From the NCBI GenBank assembly GCA_026545225.1, contig CM048851.1, positions 30,503,956 to 30,567,955 on the forward strand: DNA of 64,000 nucleotides, given 5' to 3'. The translations under genes and the position numbers were made by a program. The notes beneath the pieces were generated by a model. The model did not search any database, was not told where the DNA came from, and worked only from the letters and a program-made list of their open reading frames with translations. Source of the DNA: Cornus controversa. Taxonomy: Eukaryota; Streptophyta; Magnoliopsida; Cornales; Cornaceae. Shown one piece after another: positions 25,801 to 39,500 of the stretch; position 1 is the first letter of the stretch, and each line of letters opens with the position of its first letter.

Positions 25801-28800
25801 ATAGGATACAGGGGGAAGCTGATTTTGCATTTAACCTCTTTTGATACATTAAATTATGTTTAGGTATTGTTGGTTGCCATTTTTAATGCAGATCAACTCT
25901 TGTTTTCTTACATTCACTGAATTACTAGAATTTAGCTCCTAATCTATTGCTTCTGAAAATATCAATTTGTTTCTCCAGCAAAACCACCCCATTTTCCCCT
26001 TGAAAAGATAAAATGAAATATAACAAAAGTAAACCCTAAGAAGAAAGAAAGAAAGAGAAAAAAGCTTAAAGTAAAAAAGACAAACTTGTGCTTGTCATTG
26101 CACTAGTTGCTAAAGCATTGATGTTTTCTACATATTGTGCAAAAGATTAGTTGTAACCGTGTCCGAGAAATCCCAGGAATGCCCTAAATGGCTCATCATA
26201 TTTTATGAATATACAAGCCAAAATGTGAGAACTGAGAAATTTTTATGCCTATTGGGACTGATATGATTGCCTTGTGACCAACCATATGAGTAATCCACCA
26301 ATTCTTTTACTCTTCATTTTCAAAGAGTATGAATATGAAATAAAACTTGACCATGTCTTGAGGAATCTTAATTTACAAGCCAAAGTTCAGAAGTTCAAGC
26401 CATATGATATACGTGCATCTCTTTTACTGATTTGCTGTTTGCTGGTGGCACTCATGGTCTATAGTTGCTGTTTGTTTGTTGACAGGGTAGATTTTTGCTT
26501 GCTGCTGTTAGTGGCCGTGTTTTAGCACGTTCTTTCCATTCGGTCCTTCATGTTGGCTATGAGATGATTGAACAAGCACTTGGTACGGGAAATGTGCACA
26601 TTCCAGAATCTCAACCTGAAATGACGTGGAACCGCATGGAAGTTTCTGTGATGTTAGAGCATGTGCAGGCCCATGTTGCACCAACTGATGTTGATCCAGG
26701 GGCTGGACTGCAATGGCTTCCAAAAATCCGTAGGAGCTCTCCAAAAGTAAAACGTACTGGTGCTTTACTTGAAAGAGTGTTTATGCCTTGCGATATGTAT
26801 TTCCGCTACACGAGGCACAAAGGTGGAACTGCAGATTTGAAGGTGGATACGGGTTTCTTCAGTTTGTCTCTAGATTTTGTTGAATAATCAAAATATATTC
26901 CAGCTAATACTAATTTACTTCGGACTAAATTTTTTGTCATTATGATCCTCTGTGCTAAATTTGAATGTTAGTTAGCATGTACTTTTCACTTAACAGGATT
27001 CTCAGTTAAAGTTTATTCTGCTACAGGTGAAGCCCTTGAAAGAGCTCACTTTCAATTCTCATAATATAACGGCAACAATGACGTCGCGTCAATTTCAAGT
27101 TATGCTAGATGTGTTGACCAATCTTCTCTTTGCTCGGCTTCCCAAGTAAGTAAATCTTGTCTTGCCATTTTATATGACCTCTCTTCTTTTGCATTAATAA
27201 CCACTGACACATTTTCAATTTCAATATTTTTATGTAATTAGTCATTGTATGAGTCCTTCTCAATTGTTGTATTCCCTGGGCATATCAGTATATGTAGTTT
27301 GGTAGCTTATGATATTCTTTTTTAAAAAATTAGTATTTTTTAATACAAGGCAATGTACCCCACGTTATTAGCATGACTCTCTGACAAGGTTATTGCATTT
27401 TCTATATACTCACATCATAAATTAGGAAATAATGCTTAGGCATATCTTTATGAATGTGACTGAAGCTTTATCAAATTTGATATATTCTCAGTTTCAGATT
27501 GCTGTCAGTGACACCCAAGTCGCTGACTTTTATTGTTCAAGTGTATATCTTCTTCTAAACATGCAATTTAGCCTTCTAGAGGTTGCTATCTTTTATACAC
27601 TCAGAACCTGCGTTTCTGAGGTGGTATTTTTATCATGTAACATAGTTATCATTTTGATGAAGTCACTGTTTTACCTTTGAATTACTTCGATTAAATTATG
27701 AGTCAACACATTAAATTGCAGAGTATAATTGATGTAAACTTTTTCTTCTTACTCTTCAAAGTGATTTGAATAAGTTTTTGATTCAGGCCTCGAAAAAATA
27801 GTCTTTCATATCCTGATGAAGATGATGAAGATGTAGAAGAGGAGGCAGATGAGGTGGTTCCTGTCGGTGTTGAAGAAGTAGAACTTGCAAGAGTCAATCT
27901 TGAACAGAAAGAGCGGGAACAGAAGTTGCTTCTTGATGACATCAGGAAATTATCTCTTAGTGCTGATACTTCTGGAGACCTATATACAGAAAAGGAAGAC
28001 GATCTATGGATTGTATCTGGTGGAAGATCCACATTGGTGAGAGATGAACCTTGTGAAGTACTTCAAAATTGGAATCCATAATATTTGTTAGTGGTTGCTA
28101 GTTTGTAGTTAGATTTTACTAGTTCTATGTGGATATAAATATTATTTTTTATCCAAAAGCTGGTGGCAGTGTTGGCTTTTCGTGGAAAAAAAATACCAAT
28201 TGATGTGGAGGGTTTCTTCAAACAGCAAGGGGCTGGGTACTCATTATCTGTTTTCAGCTACTTGTCGTATAGAAAAAAAATGGCTAACTGGCTTATTATT
28301 TGCATAGAAGCATTTTCTAAGATGTAATGTGGTTCTACCGTCTTTGCTTAAATCACATAATTTGATTGAAAAAACATTTATTTCATTTGAAATGTCAGCA
28401 CAGATTTTCTCTACTTCTTGTAGATTACGTGCATGTTACCTTATGTGAAATTATTTCCCTTATGTCGAGCTTTAACCTTATTATGTATTGCTGTAGGGTA
28501 AGTAGCATGTCATCTGAACTCCTAATAGTTTGGATTGATTTTGCTGATGATTTATAGTCTGTGAACAAACCCTAGTTCTGTTCTCAATTTGTCTGTAGAC
28601 TCTTCATCTAATATTCTTACAATTGGCTGCCTTTACAAGTGTGTATCTAATCCTTGCTGTTTCATGCTGAACCCTGTCATCTACTCTTATCTTCTTTTAA
28701 AATTGTCCTAAATTCTGTAATTCTGCTTTAGTGATATGTGATGTAACTTCAAGGAGAGTCCATCACCCTGTGTAAATTTCATCTAAATTTACTATTTGTT

Positions 28801-30542
28801 ACTTAACAATTTCATGTTACTCTGCTTTCTCAGTAACGGTCTCCATTAATTTGTGCTGAATTTACTTTTTTGTCACACAACTTTTATGTTCCTGTACTCT
28901 CAATATTAATTTCCAAGATTATCCCTATTGGATGTTTGAGATATTAAGGTTGAAGGGCATGTGCTTTTCCTCCCAACATAAATTTTAGCATTTTCTAGCT
29001 CTAATCTTTTTATTAATCTACATTGCTTCAATGCACTTTAGCAAAGATTATTGAAGTAACCTTGGCACTGGAGTATTCATATCGGAGCTCTTCATTATCC
29101 CTTCCTTTCTCCAGAGGGTGGATGGGGATATTATTATGAAACCATCAGTTATGGGTTATTAATCCAAATATTATTTTGATAATGCATTACGAGGAGTTGC
29201 CTTGAAGTATTGGAATTTTGATCACAGATTTTTTGCTGTCTTGTAAGGGATCAGAAATGGATTTGGAATTTTAGATGTGTGTTCACTAGTTTCTTAATCT
29301 AAAATTTCTCTCTCTTCTTTGTTGCTTCTCTTCTTAGTGAAATGTCATCAAATCTGTAGCATCCACAGGTTAATTGTGATATCACATCTACTTTATACAT
29401 TTATGTATATGTTAGTTTATATTATGTATTTATCCATGCCTGTTTGTGTGTTTATTCTTCATTCTTCATATATATTTATATAGCAATGTTGCAAACTTCA
29501 CCTCCTCAGGTGCAAAGACTAAACAAAGAGCTTGGAAATGCAAAAAAGTTGAGAAAGGCTGCATCTGCTTCATTAAGGATGGCTCTGCAAAAGGCTGCAC
29601 AACTACGACTTATGGAAAAAGAGAAGAACAAAAGTCCATCCTATGCTATGCGTATTTCATTGAAAATAAACAAAGTGGTATGGGGCATGCTTGTGGATGG
29701 TAAATCTTTTGCTGAAGCTGAGATAAATGACATGGTGAGCGTTCAAATTAAGAGTCTTTGTCTTTATTTTCACTGCAGTGCATATGAATATTTGTCAGTT
29801 TTATTTCTTATATTATTAAATTTGGTGCTTTTCGTAATTTGATGACTTAATTTCACTTCATACTTCCATGTTTTCCTTCCTTTTCATTCACATTTTATTA
29901 TTGTACCAAACTGCTGATGATCTGTAGTTATGTGTTCTCTTTTAAATTTTAAGAAATAAACATTTCTTAGAATAGTTGAATGTAGAAATTGTCTCTCTTC
30001 AGTCCCCTTATTTTGATATTAGAATTGTCCATGATTTTGTTCAAAAACTTGAACTTGTTGGATGGCTATAGTTATTTCTCTTGATTTTGAATGTGATTTT
30101 CTTTCCTTCCATTTTGGGGGTTATTGCTTTCACAGAAGTATTTCTGATACATTTTTTTTCTCCCACACAGATATATGATTTTGATCGGGATTACAAAGAT
30201 GTTGGTGTTGCTAAGTTCACGACAAAGTCTTTTGTTGTCAGAAATTGCCTGCCTAATGCCAAATCTGATATGCTTCTATCAGCATGGAATCCTCCTCCTG
30301 AATGGGGAAAGTATGTACTATTTTCAGTCCACTTGCTTCTTATTGGTACCTGATGGTTGCTCTTGTAGTTGCAAGTCGTTGCATCTGTAAAGGAGATGCG
30401 TCTTCTTTCTAGTTTCTGCCTTCTGGATTTATGGTTTTTATATGTTCTTCATGGCTCTTTTAATAGTATTGTTCCTGCTGCCGATCTCCAGTCATGATTA
30501 TGCAAAAACTTCTGTTTAACTTTGGTCTTATACTTTTCTGCT

Positions 30543-30578
<36 letters not shown>

Positions 30579-33500
30579 TTATTAAACTGAAACAGTCTTA
30601 CTGGTCAATTCACCCTTGAATGTCTTTCTTTTTGCATTGTATAATTTCAGGGTGTTGGAGTGTCCTTGAGTTCTTTAATGCCTTTCCCTTTTTCTTGGTT
30701 CAGTTGAATTTGATTCTAGCTTCAGTATCCAGCCACCTGAATCTAATGTGATATGACTAGCATTGAATGGTATGTTACCATTTTCTAAATTTTTGGCCAA
30801 TAGTTGTCCCTCACTCCAACAAATCCTGTTTCAGTATGAGAAAGGAGATCAAGGAATTCTGAGTGTTCCCCCGCTTTTTTTTGTTCATGTTAATGAGACA
30901 GAATTTTCTTTTTCTTTCCTTTTTTTTCAAACTTCAGGTTTTTGTAATTACCTGTCAAACCCTTGTTTATGCATATTTTCTGGTCATCTGACTCAATTTG
31001 ACTTGATAGAATTCTAACCAAAGTACGGAAAAAATGTTAAAATGGCTTGCAATTTTTTTCTTTTTTCTGAATATCCCACTTTGCCATCATATGTTGCTTC
31101 ATCTTCATTGAAAACCATGTCGAGTCAGAATTTGTCTCTGGTAGTGACTCAACTCCTATGAGTTGTATGTGAAATTGTTTCTACATTTTTTAACTTATTG
31201 TTATCATCTCATTTTCAGCAATCTTAAATAGCATAAACAAATTTTATTACATGCCTTGAATGATGATAGTGATGTGATCTCAAATTCAGTGATCCATTCC
31301 ATGTTTATGTGAGTATCAATGTATGGATCGGTAATCTTTATCTAAATTTGGTTTCGAGTGTTGTTACTATTTCTGTTCGGTCAACAGGTGCAAACACTAT
31401 CCCTAACAAAAATTAGCTTGTGGATCTCAGTTGACATAATTGCAATTTCTTACCATGTTGAATACTAATATAGGAAGTTACAATTTTTGAAAGTGTCATC
31501 GTCCTCGTCATCCTTGCCTTTATTTCATATGAATGAGGTCGGGTACATAAAATCTCTTTGTTTCATTCTTTTCTATCACAAGCCATCTATCCTATCATAT
31601 TCAATTTTTTTATAAATTATTAGTACTTCATCCCATGTTAGATTTGACTGGCCTCCGTACCTTCTATGCAAACAAATCTTCCTCTTCCTATTAGTGCATC
31701 TATGGGTCTTTGTTATATATGTCCATATTAACTAAGTCTGCTTTCTTTTATTACATCACTAGGTAAACCTCCTAGTTTTTTCCTTCAAGTTAATTGTTGA
31801 TCCTATCTCTTCTAGTCACACCAAGTTAATTATTAATTCCATCTCTTCTAGTCACGCCTATCATTGATCTCAACATTCTCATTTTAGTTACATGTATGCG
31901 GAACACCAACATTCTACTTCATATAATATAGATAGCCTAATAACTATCCTATAAAAGTATTCTTCTAATTTATTTGATATTTATAAGTTTTAAAGGCACC
32001 TGTTTTGTTTCTACACTCCATCAAATTATATCCTTGGTATTCTATCATGTCTTTTTTGAAAGTTTATGGAGGTGTAAACATATTAAAGCTTTTTGTCACA
32101 TATTGTATTTCTATGGTTGTTTTTCATTCGCTGAATCTAGATCATCATGTGTGTGGGTGTGCGTGCATGTGTTTTCATGGTAGCAACTTCACATCGTAGA
32201 CCCGATGATGCACCGGTTAGAAGAGGAAGAGTTGTTTGCCTAGAAGGTAAGTGACAAAGAGGCTGACCAAAACTTACTTGGGAGGAAGTAATTAAAAACG
32301 TTTTTAAAAATTAAATATAAGAGAAGATATGGTTTATAATAGAAAAAAATGGAAAAAGAGAATTCATGTGACCGACCGCATCCATATGGGATAATGGCAA
32401 GGATGATGATGATGAGCAATTTCACACGCGTGCAGCAGTGTTCCAGTCTCTACTTTTTGAGTTTGGTGTTGAACATCCTGTCCCATAGACATCTGTTTTT
32501 GTATCCACTGATTTCAGTTTCCACTTAGCTGAATTACTGGAACTTTCTGCATTGGCAAAAAGGAGAAAGAAAAAGAGTAATTTTGTCCATCTTACAAAAA
32601 AAATCTTTTGTTTCCTTCTTTTTTATGTCTGTGTATATAGCACTATGGCAGCCATACACAAGTAGTAATAGCAGAGAGTAATATGTAGATATATGTATAT
32701 ATATTTTCTGAATTAAACAGATTCAATAGCTTTGCATACCTTTCAAACATGATGAACCATATTTCTTTTGAGCAGGATTCCTTGATATAATGTGTTCCTT
32801 ATGGTACTTGGAAGAAGCTGCAATTTCCACATCATGAATCTTACTAAATAGAACATATACATCTAACATCTTTATATGAATTGTAGTGTGCTTGTGTAGA
32901 AGTGTATAAAATGATATTTGTCAATAAAAAAACAAGAGAAAAGAAGTGTGAAAAATGATAATTTTAATTTTTCCTGCATAAAAGGAAAACAATTCATGTG
33001 TTCTTCACTTCTTGAAGTAAATAAAGATGGACTTCTACCATTGTACATACATGTGTCAGACACATGTAGACACCTATATGATGCTTTCAGTATTGGCATA
33101 TCAATCATTGATTGGGACATGTGCCCTACATAGCGTATTTTTTCCAAAATTATATCCTGTATGCTAACACTTATTCATGAATATTGGTCTCCTGATGAAT
33201 TTGAAATTTAGTTATATACAAAAACCTTTCGTATTTTTCTTCCTGGAAGTAACAATATCTACTTCTCTGGTTGCAGAAAACTAATGCTTCGCGTAGATGC
33301 AAAGCAGGGAGCTCCAAAGGAGGGAAACTCTCCTCTTGAACTCTTCCAGGTAATCATTTTTCTTTTATTCGAGAGACACAACTAACCTTCATACTACAAA
33401 AATGGGAGGCCAATGATTATAAAGTGCTCTCTTGTAAACAATGGTTATAAGGGTCACAATATGAGGATACATATCAGGAAAATGATTAGGTCATTATCTG

Positions 33501-36500
33501 TTGGGTTATGCAATCATTGCTGCTGAAGAATTCTTCTTATTGAGAAAAAATGACAACTGCAGATCAAAACCTGATGAGTGAAACCTGCTGATGTAAAAGA
33601 GGGTGGGGAATAGGTTTTTGTTTTTTGTATTTTTCCAATTTCAAAGCATGTGTGTCCTGATAATGCTCCTATTACCTTAATTCATTCTATTGTTGGAGTA
33701 TGATATTCATTCCAGACCTCTATATAAGTAACAAAGAGACGGAATTGCTTTTGCTGCATAAATGACTCCAGTTCACCTATCACCCTGGCATGACACTGTA
33801 AATTGCATGTTTGATTGGAGAAGAATACACCACTGAATGAAAAGTAATTTATTTGTGTTGCAATTTATCTAATGTGGAATCAGGTTGGTTTCATTTAAAT
33901 TATTGATTACTGGGAAATATGGCTGGTATCAGTTAGTTGAGGGTTGACTATGTTTTTGCAACCTCTCTAACAATTGCTTCTTCTATCAACTTTCTAATGT
34001 TCGATTGCTTCTAATAGTGCACAAAATCCCAAATTCCTAGTAGTTTTTTTAATGTTATATTCACTTGAGTGATGACACACTATTGTCTTAATGTTGATTT
34101 CCTTGTAAGTTTGCTTCCAAAGTAATCTTCTGCTTCTTAATACGTGGGAGAGTCTTCAAAATTTAGCCTTCTCAGGAACTCATTTTTCCTCTGAGAATAT
34201 GAATCCCAAGAATGTTTGAAGTGAAATAATGACAAGGCATTTTAAACAGTGGAAAAACAAAACAAGATTCATAACTGACCCCAGTATTGGGAGAACTTTG
34301 TTGGATTGAGTTTAAGAACTTTTTTTTTTTTTTAGTTTCAGTACCTTTTTGCAGCTCTCTCTCTCTCTCATGACACCGAACAAGCATGCACATCCTAACT
34401 AGGGTAATGTAAGTCTGGGTTTCCCTATTTATTGCTTTGAGAAGGGATTTATGATTAACCTATGAAAATAGGGATGGAGTATGGGAGAACATTAGGGCAA
34501 AATGTGGAGAGGCAGCGAACAGATAATGGCGGCTTTTTCCTCACCAAATAACTTGTCCTTTCCACCAAATAAGGGAATTCCATTTGACGTGCTGTGTGCA
34601 CCATGTGTCTCCTATTCTTGGTTAAGACCCAAGTGTTAGTGTGTCGCAACTGCATTAGGGGGTTGTGACCCCAACTGGTTTACTTACCTCAACTGGTCCC
34701 TAATCTAAAGCTTTAATGCCTCAATAGACCCAAATTCCCATTCAGGATCAAGACAGCTCCTCGTGGTCATAGCAAGATCGCAACAGTTGTGATGCCGTGC
34801 ATACAACAGCATAACACTCGACCCCAGGTTGCAGTCGAGTAGGTTACCCTATGATTAAATGGCTGTGTTGGCATTCTGTGGTCAATGTCCCTACTTTTAT
34901 TCTAGAGTAACATGTGTGCATATATCCGTAGGCCAAATCGTGCATATGCCACGACAGGGTTAAGGTTTTGGGGCAGCACTCGTTCACAAGAGTTCCATGC
35001 TACCGTCCAAAAGCACTCTAAACCACGATACAGGTGGCATACCACAATCTAGGGATTAGACTGTGGTCAAGTGTGGTCTTTGACCTGAATGCAACCGCAA
35101 GTTTTATCTTTAGACTCCCTTCAAGTAATCTTAAATGAGACCTAATAATTTTCATTTTACTTTCATTCTGATAGTTCGAAGGACCAGATTTCGAGGCTCT
35201 GATAGAGAGTTGCACAAGGTCCCCGTATTTTAGACCTAGAAAGGGAGGGAGGGGGGGAATAGGTTTTGTAGAACTGATTAGTTGTTTTAACTAATTTCTA
35301 AATCAAAACAGAATAAACTGAAATTTAAACTTATGAATTGAGCAGATAGTAAACATATGCAATCCACAGGAATTTCAAGCAATAAACAATAGACACCATA
35401 TTTTTACGTGGAAAACCCTAGAAAGGGAAAAACCATTGTACCTAGTCCAGAAAACCAAATCCACTATAAAAAAAGAAGGTTTACAACATAGGTTACTTTA
35501 CCCCAAGAATTCCCTAGTTACCTTTTCAACACAGAAGACTCCAAACTTTTCCCCAGAAAAGTCTCCAGGTAGCTCTTCTGCTCATAAACAACATTCACTC
35601 CTCACGAATCTGCATTTCTAGTGAATCTGGTCTCAACCACTAGTCGTTCAAGCATCAATTGGATTTTGGATTGAATTATTGAACTGGAGTGTTGAACAGA
35701 GATCAACATATGTCAACACATATGAACACACTCACCAACTAATGCAGATGATGAATGTGAAAGAAGAGTGATGCACTCAAAAACTCACAAAAATCTGCTC
35801 TCAATATCATGTATTAGTTGTTCTTCTAGTGTATATCAGTTGGCCATATTGTTATGTATTTTTAGACAACCAAGTAGTAGAGACAGATTAGGTTTTTGCA
35901 GACTTTAAAACCAAGTTGGAAACTACAGTTTTGAATAGCTTGATCGATTGAATTTGATGTCGATTGATCGACATCTCATCAGAAGACTCCAATGGATACC
36001 TTGATCAATCGAAAACTTCTACACGTTTTTACTTGTAAAAATTTCAATATAGAAGTTTCCAAAACTATTTCCGTGCAAGTATAAGGCAATTTAGGGAATG
36101 AAATCAAATTAAAACCCTATATATGCAATGCATGAACCCTAATTTGTGAGTGCATTAGTGTGTCCATTTACCTTTATACCCTTGTAGACGAAGATTACCG
36201 AACTGTCCTTGAATGTAACATGAATTCCATCTTCGACCTTGGGAGTTAACTATGCTAGAAATTAAGACAAAAGTACAGACTCAGTTCTAATCTACAAAAT
36301 TTTTAACCTAAGTCCTATTGACCCAAGACATTTCATATTATGCCTCCATTTTGGCTTGAAACTAGACCCTCTCTCCATGCATTTGCCTACTGGCCAAGGG
36401 CATAACATAATTTCATCAATTGTCAGGAAAAAGTATACAATTATAATTAGTCTCATAGCTGATTATTGTTCGGATTACTAAAATAATTTATTATATCTAA

Positions 36501-39500
36501 AGGAACTTTTCCAAAGCTTAATGAATGCTTGCATGTGTGTAACAACAACCGAGCCTTTTTCCAAGTACTTGGGGTCGGCTACATGAATCTTATATTTTCA
36601 TTCCACTCTATTTAAGGCCATAGCATCAGTCAATCCATATGTTATCATATCTTTCTTTACTAACTCTACCCACATTAGCTTTGGTCTTCCTCTTCCCCTA
36701 GTATTATTCTCAATGTGAACTATATTGCTTTTCCTGACCGGCGTACTTGAAGGTCTTCTTTGCACATGTCTAAACTATATTAACCGATTTTCTCTCATTT
36801 TATCTCCAATTGGTGCTACTCCAACCATATCCCGAATGTGACCATTTCTAATTCTATCCTTTTTAGTCTTATCGTACATTCATCTCAACATTCATTTCTG
36901 CCATACTCACTTTATGCAAATGTTGTTTCCTAGCTGCCCAACATTCAGTATCATAAAGTGTAGCTGGTCTAATAGGTGTTTGGTAGAACACCCCCAATCG
37001 TAAGGGGATACACCTATCACACAATATACTAGATGCACTCCTCCATTTAACCCATCCTGCGTTAATTCTATGATTAACGCCATCTCCAATTTCTCCCTCA
37101 TTATAAATAATTAAGCCTAAATAATGAAAATGTTCACTTTTTTGTACCTCCTGATTCTCAATCCTCGCTACATCCTCATTTGTCTTTCTAGATTTACTAA
37201 AGTTACACTCCATGTATTCAATTTTGTTTCTACTTATTTTAACCCTTTTAATTGTAAAGCTTCTCTCCAACCTCCAATTTGGCATTAACTCCTCTAGTTT
37301 CATCGACTAAAACGTCATCATTGGCAAATAACATACACCACATAATCTCATCTTGGATGTGTCTTGTCAACTCATCCATAACTAAGGCAAAAAGGTATGG
37401 ACTTAATGCTGACCTTTAGTGTAAGCCTACAGTAATTGGGAATTCACTTGTTTCCCCTACAAGCGTTCTAACTATAGCTACACAACCATCATATATGTCC
37501 TTCATTGTGTCAATGTATCCCTTTGTGACTCCTTTCTTTTAAAACCCTCCATATTAGGTTTCTAGGTACCTTGTCATAGGCTTTCTCGAAATCAATAGAA
37601 ACCATATGGAGATCTCTCTTCTTCTCTCTATATCTTTCCATTAGTCTCCTCAATAAATAAATATCTTCTATCGTTGACCAACCTGACATGAATCCAAACT
37701 GATTCTCCGACACTTCCGTCTCTCATCTTAGATGTTGTTCAATCACTCTCTCCCAAAGTTTTATTGTGTGACTCATTAATTTAATACCACAATAATTATT
37801 ACAACTTTGTACGTCCCTTTTATTTTTATATATAGGTACTAGAATACTTTGGCACCACTCATCCGACATCCTCTTAGTTGTTATTATCTTATTAAACAAT
37901 TTTGTTAACCAAGACGAGCCAACTTCTCCTAGATATTTCCACACCTCAATTGGATTGCCAATGGAGCCTAAAGCCCTCCCCGATTTCATCTTCTTTAAGG
38001 CATTCCTAACCTCTCACTCCTTGACCCTACGGAAAATATGTTGTCTCTAACATACTCTTCTGAGCCTAGACTTCTTATATGGTTTTCATTTAGCAATTTC
38101 TCAAAATAACTTTCCATCTTTCTTTAATTTCATCGTCTTTTACTAAAACCCGTGAATCTTCACTCTTAATACATTTAATATGGCTAAAATCTCTAGTTTT
38201 CGTTTCCTTTAGCTTAGCAAGTTTATATATATATATATGCTTCTCTCCATCTTTTCTGCCTAGTTTAGAATAGAAATTGTCATATGCTCTATGTTTTGCC
38301 TCACTTCTTACTTTCTTAACTTATTTATTTTCTTTTTTATATTTGTCAAAGGTTTCACTATTTAGTTTTTTTGCCTAACTTTATAGCATTCTCGTTTTGT
38401 TTTTACAACTTTTTGGACTTGTTCATTCTACTACCAAGTTTCTTTAAATAATGGTCTTGTTCTTTTTTATTCTCCTAGGACTTCGTTTGCTACTCTTTTA
38501 ATACACATAGTAATGCAATCAGCTTATGAAGAGAAAATAATTTGAAGAAGGAAAAACAGAGAGCTAGATCAAGCTAGAGAATAGCTTAAACACCCACAAC
38601 TCAATCCCAAAGAAAGGGAGAGGTAGAAAGCTGTGATAGCAAGCTAAATGTATTGATAATATCAAAAAAACTGTTGAATACAACTTGGAACAACCTTTTT
38701 ATAAGCCACAAGGGATGCCATAACAAATATTCAATCCTAGCCCTTCATATAAATATAATCTAAGAGCTAATATTCTGTCCAGCAAAATAAAAGACGCTAA
38801 AAATGACAAAACAGCCATTAAATGGTCACATGACTCACTTAATAGAGACATGACTTACTAAATAGAAGCAAAATGACAAAAATATCCAACTAAAGCTTAA
38901 GGCAACATTAAACAGAAAATTAAAAACAGATCTAAGACTTAAATAAATGACTTAAAACCCATAAAGCAATTAATGCACTCTCAGCCTAGACTTCTTGCGA
39001 TGTTCAACTGTTTGAAGAAAGTCCCCTTCCTCTTGATCTGCATCACATAGTCATCTTATTTCGTATTAAGTTTGTTTCATCTTCTACATTCCATGTTGCT
39101 TCTTTTAACATCCTATTTTTAAATAATTCTATATTCTCCTCTTAAATTCCACCACATAGTCCTTGGGTTTATGGTTCTCTCTCTCCTTTTAGGTTGTCCT
39201 TTTATGCATAAATCTAAAGCAAGAAACCTATGTTGAGATGTTAGACTCTCTCTAGGAATAACCTTACAATTTTTGTTTGTTAATCTATCTAACTTTCTAG
39301 TTAAAAAGTAATCAATTTGCCTCATATTTGATCCACTTTTAAAGGTTATTAAGTGCTCATCTCTCTTTATAGAATATGTATTCTTAATTAAAAGATTATA
39401 TGCTACCGCAAAATCTAAGACAGTCTCCCCAGCATCATTTCTATATCCAAATCCATGTCCACCATATTCCATCTCATATCCTCCACACTTTTTTCCTACA

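Noticed and set aside
27854-28081. Independent ORF ending [15 protein letters not shown]
   Set aside because: The SABRE exon ends at 28036 with donor gtgaga; the rest is intron read-through.
30548-30575. CT repeat as a regulatory GAGA element
   Set aside because: It is deep in an intron, 29 kb from any start in the window; a plain microsatellite explains it.
33030-33125. GTGTC palindrome (atgtgtcagacacatg) as another hAT-like copy
   Set aside because: No terminal repeats or 8-bp flanks could be found around it.
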